Shown here piece by piece: positions 54,894 through 61,316 of a DNA stretch of 64,000 bases. Below the pieces are notes generated by a model. It had not been told where the DNA came from. It made no database searches and saw nothing but the letters and a program-made list of their open reading frames with translations. Location of the stretch: NCBI GenBank assembly GCA_041655765.1, contig JBBAEU010000011.1, forward strand, positions 1 to 64,000. Direction: 5' to 3'. This stretch comes from Brumimicrobium sp041655765 (GTDB taxonomy: Bacteria; Bacteroidota; Bacteroidia; Flavobacteriales_D; Crocinitomicaceae). A program made the position numbers and the translations under genes. Numbering within the stretch: position 1 is the stretch's first letter; every line of letters starts with the position of its first letter.

Positions 54894-56277
54894 CACAGCC
54901 GTCCGAAAGTTTTAAAAAATCGGTTGCGTCCGGGCTTAAACCATTGATTTACAGCCTTAAAACTATTTGTGTGCTGAAATTATCTCTGTCAAAAAGTGTT
55001 TTTTCAGGTGGTTTTTTAACTTTCTTTACGATTGGTTTGAGTTCGTTGCAGACATAATTCAAGGTCAGATAATGCATCAGACAGACCCTGATTTTCTCGC
55101 AAAAATTACTAAAAGCTGGTTTTCCCGTGCAATAACATCTTTTAATCAGTTCCAACAACAGATAGCATATCAAAGCTACGTAAATCTGAGACTTCACGGC
55201 ATTTTTACTTGTTCCCAGAAAGGTTTTTATCTGTAAATTTTGTTTCATTGCTTTGAAAAACAATTCGATGTCCCAACGCTTTTTGTATAAATCAGCTGTG
55301 GTTCTTGCTTCCCAATCAAGATTATTAGTGATGATTTCGATTGTTTTGTTTTCATCTTCTTTGTAAACGTGTACCAAACGCAATCTTTTCTTGTGAATAC
55401 CTGTTTTTTCTGCCCTTTTGGAAGTAAGTTCGATAATCTCATCTTTGAGAATATCTTGGTCTTTTTCATCGGGAAGTTCCTTTTCTTCCAAGGTGCGATA
55501 TACCGTACCTTCTTTGATACGGGTAACGAATGTATTGTCTGCTTGGATTCTGCTCATCATCAATGAAAAATCAAAATAACCCCTATCCTCAACGATTATC
55601 GTGCCTTTATCGAATACATTGTTGAGCAATCCATAGCGGTCGTTAATCTTAGCTTCGCTGATGTTTACCATATCGGGAAGCCCTAACTGGTCGTCCCAAA
55701 CTGTGTGGATTTTAAGCCCGCCCTTAGCTGTTCGGAACTTTGCCCAATTAAAAAGATTCAAACATAGACTAATCGTAGTACTGTCTATCAATTTGATATT
55801 ATGGTTTTTGATTTCTTCGATAATGTGACTTTGATGTTTGGATTTCAAGGTGTGTTTGTAGTAGCTCAAGAGCTTGTAATATAGACTCTCGAACACCTGA
55901 TAATTCCGGTTTTTATTGCCATCACTCATTGTGGATTTGGCAGGACTTTGACTTAATCCTACGTCGGATAAAAAGGTGCTACTAATTGATAATCCACAAC
56001 TTATGTCGGAAAGCGTATAGCATTTGTTCAGCTGTCCGAACATTAAAGCTACCAATTGGTCGTAAGTCTTGTATTTAGAACAACCTTTGTCTGATTGGTG
56101 TCTGTGGATTTCAGATTTTAATAAATGAGTTGGAATTAAATTTAAAATTTGACCAAGTAAAGGTTTATTTGTATTTTTGGAGCGCCTGAATAATGCCATA
56201 TTTGAAAACTTGTGAGATTTTTTTCAAAGTAAAGCATTTTCAGGCATTTTTTTTATAGCAAGTTTCGGATAGTTGTG
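54894..56277 (-). mobile_element. IS4-family insertion sequence, complete
   Basis: 1384 bp. Ends are imperfect 18-bp inverted repeats: CACAGCCGTCCGAAAGTT at 54894 and, on the other strand from 56277, CACAACTATCCGAAACTT (13 of 18). The 9-bp direct target copies ATAAAAGGT flank it at 54885-54893 and 56278-56286. Removing the IS and one target copy rejoins non-coding sequence. Intact transposase and perfect target copies suggest a fairly recent insertion. Confidence 0.92.
54949..56199 (-). CDS. IS4-family transposase
   Basis: 416 residues. The N-terminal domain is of the DUF4372 type seen in Bacteroidota IS4 transposases (LLKSEIHRHQSDKGCSKYKT). The DDE catalytic site shows D in IKLIDSTTISL, D in TIIVEDRGYFD and E in YKKRWDIELFFKAMK (the Y-(2)-R-(3)-E-(6)-K signature of the IS4 group). 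It fills the element and no frameshift is seen, so it may be active. Confidence 0.93.
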   Translation of the reverse strand: MALFRRSKNTNKPLLGQILNLIPTHLLKSEIHRHQSDKGCSKYKTYDQLVALMFGQLNKCYTLSDISCGLSISSTFLSDVGLSQSPAKSTMSDGNKNRNYQVFESLYYKLLSYYKHTLKSKHQSHIIEEIKNHNIKLIDSTTISLCLNLFNWAKFRTAKGGLKIHTVWDDQLGLPDMVNISEAKINDRYGLLNNVFDKGTIIVEDRGYFDFSLMMSRIQADNTFVTRIKEGTVYRTLEEKELPDEKDQDILKDEIIELTSKRAEKTGIHKKRLRLVHVYKEDENKTIEIITNNLDWEARTTADLYKKRWDIELFFKAMKQNLQIKTFLGTSKNAVKSQIYVALICYLLLELIKRCYCTGKPAFSNFCEKIRVCLMHYLTLNYVCNELKPIVKKVKKPPEKTLFDRDNFSTQIVLRL

Positions 56278-56694
56278 ATAAAAGGTATGGAATAACTGTT
56301 AATATATCACTATCGTCCGACAAAACAACCGACTGAAAGGAGCTTGCGCTCTGCCTGATTAACTAAATTGATTTTAAACTGGTTTTTCTAAAGCATGAGC
56401 GTTTATTATTTTTAAATTATCCACTTTTTATTCATTATTCTTTTCATTGTTTTTAATGTATTCATGAGCTCCCTGCGGTCGGTTGGCATTGCCCCAAAAA
56501 GTTCGTAACCGACTGAAAGGAGCTCACGAACACCATAAAATTTTAATAAAAATGGTGAGTAAAAAGGTCTAGCACTTCAAAACTTTTCTCGTTTCCGCTC
56601 CTAAAAACTGAAAGTTTCGGTGATTTCCTCCGCAAGCTGCGGAACTTCCTCAACTTTTTACAGTTTTTAGTTCGTTCCAACTTCTAAAAGTTTT
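56278..56694. other. Non-coding, repeat-rich spacer right of the IS
   Basis: No credible gene. It holds several structured repeats. A 15-bp motif ATCACTATCGTCCGA (56306-56320) recurs at 60649. AACCGACTGAAAGGAGCT occurs at about 56328 and 56507, and a diverged inverse copy is at 56466-56485. CTAAAAACTG (56601-56610) pairs with CAGTTTTTAG (56661-56670) around an inner TCCGC/GCGGA hairpin. These look like remnants of mobile or interspersed repeats. Confidence 0.7.
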
Positions 56695-56774
56695 AATGTG
56701 CGTCCTTGAGAATTAGGTTAATGATAATTGGACGTTAATTTTTTAAATTATTGGTTTAATCAAAACGGTTTTTT
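56695..56774 (+). repeat. 80-bp direct repeat B, right copy
   Basis: 78 of 80 bases identical to 52562-52641, same orientation, offset 4133. Followed after 30 bp by repeat A. Confidence 0.93.
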
Positions 56775-56804
56775 TATTTTGAGCGTTAATCTGCGGAAGT
56801 CAGG

Positions 56805-56855
56805 AGAAAGTATAAACAAGATGTTTTAACTCAATGATTAAAACGGACTTTATTT
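56805..56855 (+). repeat. 51-bp direct repeat A, right copy
   Basis: Exact copy of 52486-52536. It contains a silent copy of the engB C-terminus and stop, and the last codon and stop (minus strand, 56850-56852) of the SUFU-domain gene. Confidence 0.95.
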
Positions 56856-57476
56856 TTTTATAAATCTTTCTAAGAGTCCCGATTTCATCGGTTTTCTGAA
56901 ATCATCCAAAATTTCTGTGCCGTTTTTTGCTCTGTATCCACGAATCCACTTTTTGTAGCCTTTCGTTTCTTTTAGTTTCAATTCATTTTTGAAAATTGGA
57001 ATTACCGATAGAAAATGAATGGTTTTGTCTTCAATCGCTATCGGTCGCAAATAATCTTCCATTGAAATAGGTGCTGTCATCACAAAATATTCTTGTTTCA
57101 TGGTTTCAGAAATGGATTTGGGCGGATTTCCATTGGCGATGGTGTGACCTCTTCCGTACCAAGTATTGTTTTTCATGACATTTTTAGCCAATTTTTGTAA
57201 GATTTCAACTGGCCAATTCATTTTTGGGTTGTTTTTATCTTCAATATCCCAATAACTTGGCAAACAAAAGTAGATTTCGTTAAATTCTTGACCTTTATAT
57301 TGTTCAGGAACTGGCATTTTGTAATTTGACAATCCATTGGTAACAATGATGCACTTTGAAAATTTAGTCTGGATATTAACTTTTAATATACTGATATAAT
57401 CATTGTCAGAAAGCTGAATAGAAGAAACATTGTTTTTTCCAAATTTATCGATTAATGTCAATTCTAATGCACTCAT
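56850..57476 (-). CDS. Suppressor of fused (SUFU)-domain protein
   Basis: 208 residues. The pattern EIYFCLPSYWDIE, WPVEILQKLAKNVMKNNTWY, GRGHTIANGNPP and IHFLSVIPIFKNELKLKETKG fits bacterial SUFU-domain proteins, some of which act as immunity proteins against polymorphic toxins. No toxin gene is adjacent. It starts 5 bp after menB on the same strand and so is probably co-transcribed with it. Its stop codon and last codon overlap repeat A at the right border of the island. Confidence 0.75.
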   Translation of the reverse strand: MSALELTLIDKFGKNNVSSIQLSDNDYISILKVNIQTKFSKCIIVTNGLSNYKMPVPEQYKGQEFNEIYFCLPSYWDIEDKNNPKMNWPVEILQKLAKNVMKNNTWYGRGHTIANGNPPKSISETMKQEYFVMTAPISMEDYLRPIAIEDKTIHFLSVIPIFKNELKLKETKGYKKWIRGYRAKNGTEILDDFRKPMKSGLLERFIKK

Positions 57477-57481
57477 CGTGA

Positions 57482-58324
57482 TTATGGAAATTTGGGATAT
57501 TTACTAAAGTCTCTTTCGCGTTTTTCAAGGAAAGCATTTCGACCTTCTTCTGCTTCGTCTGTTCCATAGATTAACCGTGTAGCTTCTCCGGCATAAATTT
57601 GTTGTCCTACCAATCCATCATCAACCAAATTCATAGCAAACTTAGCCATCTTTGTTGCTGTTGGACTTTTCGTCATGATTTCTTGCGCCCAATCATAAGC
57701 AGTTTGTTCTAGTTCATTGTGTGGAACGACAGCATTGACCATTCCCATTTGGAAGGCTTCTTCGGCAGAGTAGGAGCGTCCCAAGAAAAATATTTCTCTT
57801 GCTCTTTTTTGTCCGACCATTTTCGCTAAATATGCAGAACCATAACCTCCGTCAATACTTGCCACATCTAAATCTGTTTGTTTAAAAATGGCGTGTTCTT
57901 TGCTTGCAATTGTTAAGTCACAAACTACGTGCAAAGAATGTCCGCCTCCAACAGTCCAACCAGGTACAACGGCAATCACGACTTTATTCATAAAACGAAT
58001 GCGACGTTGAACATCTAAAATGTTGAATTTATTTACACCATCGCCACCTTGATAACCTCTCTTTGCACGCACACGTTGGTCGCCACCGGAACAAAATGCC
58101 CAGCCTCCATCTTTCGGAGATGGTCCTTCTCCAGTTAATAAAACAACTCCAATTTCTTGCGATTCATGTGCAATGATTAGCGCTTCTAACAATTCATCAA
58201 CGGTTTCAGGTCGAAAAGCATTTCTCACTTCTGGTCGATTAAATGCAATACGTGCTACACCATTACATTTTTTAAAGGTGATATCTTCATATTTTTTAAT
58301 GGTTTCCCATTTGAGTTCTGCCAT
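57482..58324 (-). CDS. menB: 1,4-dihydroxy-2-naphthoyl-CoA synthase
   Basis: 280 residues from ATG 58324 (MAELKWETIKKYEDITFKKC). Crotonase-fold motifs of MenB are present: RPEVRNAFRPETVDEL, GWAFCSGGDQRVRAKRGYQG, VPGWTVGGGHSLHVVCDL and ASIDGGYGSAYLAK. It closes the naphthoate ring in menaquinone synthesis. The frame stays open to an ATG at 58450, but that 42-residue extension is not family-like and overlaps the upstream gene, so it is rejected. No other men genes are in the window. Confidence 0.95.
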   Translation of the reverse strand: MAELKWETIKKYEDITFKKCNGVARIAFNRPEVRNAFRPETVDELLEALIIAHESQEIGVVLLTGEGPSPKDGGWAFCSGGDQRVRAKRGYQGGDGVNKFNILDVQRRIRFMNKVVIAVVPGWTVGGGHSLHVVCDLTIASKEHAIFKQTDLDVASIDGGYGSAYLAKMVGQKRAREIFFLGRSYSAEEAFQMGMVNAVVPHNELEQTAYDWAQEIMTKSPTATKMAKFAMNLVDDGLVGQQIYAGEATRLIYGTDEAEEGRNAFLEKRERDFSKYPKFP

Positions 58325-58412
58325 AACCAATATTTTTTGTGTGAAGATAATGAAAAATACTGTTTGAGTTGCCTCAAAGATGATTTTGTTTCGATTACAA
58401 ACCGTATCTTTT

Positions 58413-58868
58413 TTAATCTTCGGGGATATACAATTTCTTAATCCTTTCAATAGGCCCCGAACATTTTACCTTATGGCATTCGATACAAGAATTAACCATT
58501 AAATTGAAATTTGCTTTTGCATTGGTAGGGTCGGAATAAACCAAAGATTGCGCCTCTAAAAAACTCTCTGCTTGACGTTCTAAAAACTCATCTCTATCTG
58601 TTGGGTCTGTTAGCACTGCACTGTGAATGCGGATATAATCTTCGGGTAAATCACCAAAATTTGTTTCGCCGGCTTCAATTTTACGTTTTATTACCTGATT
58701 GTTAGCATAAAGACGTTCCATCAAGGCTGTCATCTCCGACACCTCATACATCTCGAAATCTGTTTTTTTCAAATCTTTACTTGGTGCAACAGTAGCTGTT
58801 TCGATATCCTCAGAACAGGAAATCAAAATGAATGAAAGATAGATAAAAAAGAAAAAATTATTCTTCAT
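58413..58868 (-). CDS. Lipoprotein with heme-binding CxxCH motif
   Basis: 151 residues. The signal peptide has lipobox LISC (FFFFIYLSFILISCSED). A single CxxCH in MVNSCIECHKVKC near the C-terminus suggests one c-type heme, as in small periplasmic monoheme cytochromes with a helical bundle before the motif. An axial Met is not obvious. It overlaps the DUF4920 gene upstream by 11 bp, so the two are probably made together. Role unknown; electron transfer is the likely general class. Confidence 0.75.
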   Translation of the reverse strand: MKNNFFFFIYLSFILISCSEDIETATVAPSKDLKKTDFEMYEVSEMTALMERLYANNQVIKRKIEAGETNFGDLPEDYIRIHSAVLTDPTDRDEFLERQAESFLEAQSLVYSDPTNAKANFNLMVNSCIECHKVKCSGPIERIKKLYIPED

Positions 58869-59409
58869 TACTTACTTCTGTTTCAGTTTCTGCGAGTGCA
58901 ATGTCTTCGATTAAAACACCGTCTGCACGTATTAAAAATCTTTTTTCTGGCTCTGTAATTTGATTAATTTCCTCTTCTGATTTACCCGCATCTTTAGCAT
59001 AATGTTGAAGTTCTTCAACGGAAACCACACTTATAAAAGCTGAACCTTCAACGATTGCTTTATGATCTCCAGCATTGAAAGGAACAAAAAATCCATAATC
59101 TGTGAAGCGGACAAATGCATCTTCCTCGCCGTCTAAATCCATTTTCATCCAACATCCTTTCTTTTGACAAACTTCGGAAATGGTAGAAGCGAATTTAATT
59201 GGAATGGTATCTCCTTCTTCAAGATTTTTAAATTTATCTGTCATTTCTACAAAATCAATTGCACCATCAGGAGTTATTTCTGTACCAAAACTGCTGTAAG
59301 TTACTTCAACGACTTCTTCTTCAACAACTTCATCAGATTTTTTTGAAGCGTCACCACAGCTACTCATAAATAATACAACTGTAAATAAAAAATATAAGTT
59401 TCTTTTCAT
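58858..59409 (-). CDS. DUF4920-domain lipoprotein
   Basis: 183 residues from ATG 59409 (MKRNLYFLFTVVLFMSSCGD). After the lipobox MSSC and an acidic linker comes the DUF4920 domain: FASTISEVCQKKGCWMKMDL, then AFVRFTDYGFFVPFNAGDHK. CxxxxC may bind metal. The frame reaches an ATG at 59433, but a minus-strand TAAATTTG box at 59431-59438 would place transcription start after it, so 59409 is preferred. It is first in an operon with the heme lipoprotein. Confidence 0.85.
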   Translation of the reverse strand: MKRNLYFLFTVVLFMSSCGDASKKSDEVVEEEVVEVTYSSFGTEITPDGAIDFVEMTDKFKNLEEGDTIPIKFASTISEVCQKKGCWMKMDLDGEEDAFVRFTDYGFFVPFNAGDHKAIVEGSAFISVVSVEELQHYAKDAGKSEEEINQITEPEKRFLIRADGVLIEDIALAETETEVSNEE

Positions 59410-59430
59410 ATCTAATTTCTTAATAAAGTA

Positions 59431-59438
59431 CAAATTTA
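59431..59438 (-). promoter_or_regulatory. -7 box TAAATTTG for the DUF4920 gene
   Basis: CAAATTTA on the plus strand, 21 bp upstream of the chosen ATG at 59409. It decides the start against the in-frame ATG at 59433. No clear -33 element. Confidence 0.5.
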
Positions 59439-59839
59439 GGCTAAAAATTATAACTAAACCCGTTGTGCATTTGAAAAATAATCAAAATACGATATCTATT
59501 TTTATCTATAACTCATGTATCTAATTGATTTAAAGTCTATTATAGGGTTTTGATGGGTTTGTTTAATTATTTTTAATTAATCTCAGGCTGAAAAAGTTCC
59601 GGGCAATTCCCGAGACAACCGTAGCTCACTGATCAACGGGAAGTAAAAGCGAATAAAACACTTCGTTGCAACGAATGTGTTGATAAACAAGTGTTTGTGG
59701 AGGGGGTTAATTTTCTTTAGAAACCAGTTTAATTATTCTTTAAATTAAAAGATGGCTAGGTAATAAGAGTTTTGATTTCCCATTTTTGGATTTCAATGAA
59801 AGATTAGGGTTGCAATTCCCGATATACTAAAAAAAATCA
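59439..59839. other. Spacer with palindromes and repeats, no gene seen
   Basis: It holds a perfect 14-bp palindrome TTCGTTGCAACGAA (59662-59675) inside a longer hairpin at 59657-59681, a small CGGG/CCCG hairpin near 59600, and an 18-bp inverse copy (59715-59732) of the sequence at 56374-56393. ATTAGGGTTGCAATTC at 59803-59818 is repeated at 59839-59854 over the end of the next gene. Confidence 0.65.
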
Positions 59840-59998
59840 TTAGGGTTGCAATTCAACAATCTTTCCTTCACGCATAACAATTAGCACACTGTTTTTTTCT
59901 TTTTTGAATTGAATAAGATTTTTGTAAGTCAATTCTAGACCTTTAATTATTTTCTCTAATTCCTTGCTTTTAGGTTTTGTTTTATTATCTTTTTTCAT
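59840..59998 (-). CDS. Small protein (52 residues) overlapping the zeta-like kinase gene
   Basis: ATG at 59998, stop at 59840. It begins MKKDNKTKPKSKELEKIIKG and ends LIVMREGKIVELQP. It is lysine-rich with a predicted amphipathic helix and a short beta-hairpin-like end. Its start overlaps the last 14 bp of the zeta-like kinase gene on the same strand, indicating translational coupling. I recognise no family. Position and size suit a toxin-antitoxin partner, but that is inference. Confidence 0.6.
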   Translation of the reverse strand: MKKDNKTKPKSKELEKIIKGLELTYKNLIQFKKEKNSVLIVMREGKIVELQP

Positions 59999-60569
59999 AA
60001 TATGTTCTTAAAAGATCAAATTTATCTTGATTAATGACATTTATTTCTTCGTCATTCTCTTTTGATGCAATACTTATAGATATCCCTTTAGAATTATCAA
60101 AAATATAAATATTATTAACAATAGGGAAATAAATATCAAATAAATTGTTTATTCCTTTGGTATATCTTCGCTCAATAACTTCTGGAGGTATATTGTGTCC
60201 ACCTTCTTTTACTCGAGTTTGAACACGTTTTTTGGCTAAATCTATTGATTGTAACCAAAAAAACAATAAAGTTACTTGGTATCCTTTTCTCTGTGCTTCT
60301 ATTATCTTGTTTTTATAGCTTTTCGTAGCTAATGTAGTTTCAAATGCAAAGCTTGTACCACTTTTGATTAGCTCATTAATTCGGTTTAACATAATTCGAC
60401 CTGCTTCAAGCCCTACTTTTTCGGGTTGAAAAGGAGATATTCCTTTAGCTATTTCATCTGCATTAATGAATTCCTTACAGTTTAAAATTTCTGGCAATAT
60501 AGTATAAGAAGCTGTTGTTTTTCCCGCTCCATTACAACCTGCAATTATGTAAAGATTCTTCTGCGCCAT
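59985..60569 (-). CDS. Zeta-toxin-like P-loop kinase
   Basis: 194 residues. The Walker A motif is AGCNGAGKTTAS (lysine 17), followed by INADEIAKGISPFQPE and the family's ETTLATKSY segment, then FFWLQSIDLAKKRVQTRV and IPPEVIERRYTKGINNLFDI. This matches the zeta toxin/COG4185 family of small kinases; classical zeta toxins phosphorylate UDP-N-acetylglucosamine. No upstream epsilon-type antitoxin is seen. A 52-residue gene overlaps the 3' end. Whether it is toxic cannot be told from the sequence. Confidence 0.85.
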   Translation of the reverse strand: MAQKNLYIIAGCNGAGKTTASYTILPEILNCKEFINADEIAKGISPFQPEKVGLEAGRIMLNRINELIKSGTSFAFETTLATKSYKNKIIEAQRKGYQVTLLFFWLQSIDLAKKRVQTRVKEGGHNIPPEVIERRYTKGINNLFDIYFPIVNNIYIFDNSKGISISIASKENDEEINVINQDKFDLLRTYYEKR

Positions 60570-60910
60570 TTAACAAAGATACGAATCATTTGTATATTTT
60601 TTGGGAACTTTCATTTAATACTCTTTAAAATGCTGTTTTATTTTTAAAATCACTATCGTCCGATTAAAAAATCCTTATCCCTTATGTTTTTTGCTTCAAC
60701 AATTCTTTCTTTTCATTTTTTTCTTGATAAAAAAACGAAACAAAAAAATCAATGGAATTCCAAGGCGAATGCTTCGCAACATGAGATTTTCTAACGTTTC
60801 ATGCTATAAATAGGGTAGTCATTGATTTCTCTATTTTTTCTCCATTGAGCACTTCATTTGGTGTTAGTCCGTAAAATTGAAAGGGGTATTTTTTCCTGCT
60901 CCGACGGAGG

Positions 60911-61192
60911 GTGATAGCTTGTGAACGGTTGTGCTTTGCTTTTGTGGCTTGGAGCGAGTACATCTATACCGATTATTATTTGATGGTTATCTCCCAAAAA
61001 AGGAAGATAAATCAAATATATATCGGCATACTTCCAGTTATAGGATATTATTCAAATAATAAGAGGAAGTACCAGCTAAAAGCCAAACAAAAGCAAGCAC
61101 AGCAGGAACAACTAAAGCCCGTAGGCGGAATTGGCAGCCAAAAGTCGGAAATTACAATTAAGGAGGAGGGACAGTACAAAAAAGTGTATTAA
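60911..61192 (+). CDS. Doubtful 93-codon open frame
   Basis: The frame starts MIACERLCFAFVAWSEYIYT and ends GSQKSEITIKEEGQYKKVY. Composition changes midway: the first 30 codons look non-coding, while the Lys/Gln-rich C-terminal 55 codons look more protein-like. It may be the tail of a decayed gene inside a repeat. No family is recognised and the start is unsupported. Confidence 0.25.
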   Translation: MIACERLCFAFVAWSEYIYTDYYLMVISQKRKINQIYIGILPVIGYYSNNKRKYQLKAKQKQAQQEQLKPVGGIGSQKSEITIKEEGQYKKVY

Positions 61193-61304
61193 GTCAGGGT
61201 GTTTATTTTTTTGGGGTTTGGGAGTTTATTAATTTTTAATAAAATAGAGGTGGGAATTTAACCATTAATAACACATTATAATCTGTTACAATCCATATAA
61301 TTCG

Positions 61305-61312
61305 TACTTTTG
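61305..61312 (+). promoter_or_regulatory. -7 box TACTTTTG right before the helicase start
   Basis: TAnnTTTG match whose last base is 4 bp before the ATG at 61317. If used, the transcript would be leaderless or nearly so. No consensus -33 element. Confidence 0.35.
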
Positions 61313-61316
61313 TAAA

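Larger units (their letters stand above)
52537..56804. mobile_element. Candidate inserted segment (4.27 kb) between engB and the SUFU gene
   Basis: The segment sits exactly between the two copies of repeat A. Its ends are imperfect inverted repeats: CTTGACTTCTGCG at 52537-52549 and, on the other strand, CCTGACTTCCGCA at 56804-56792 (10 of 13). Just inside lies an 80-bp direct repeat (52562-52641 and 56695-56774). It carries three minus-strand secreted/lipoprotein genes and an IS4-family element, which without its target duplication accounts for 1.4 kb. I see no integrase or transposase belonging to the segment itself. The insertion is well supported; the mechanism is not known. Confidence 0.6.
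60570..61316. other. Long spacer with interspersed-repeat-like sequence
   Basis: Besides one doubtful frame (60911-61192) no gene is credible. ATCACTATCGTCCGA at 60649-60663 repeats 56306-56320. The stretch near 60720-60760, an A-rich run with a T-rich counterpart, resembles common dispersed sequences of Bacteroidota genomes. The right end holds the presumed promoter of the helicase gene. Confidence 0.55.

Noticed and set aside
54967..55566. Plus-strand frames within the IS element
   Set aside because: They are antisense to the intact transposase.
58325..58450. 42-residue N-terminal extension of MenB
   Set aside because: Not family-like, and it overlaps the upstream lipoprotein gene; ATG 58324 gives the normal N-terminus.
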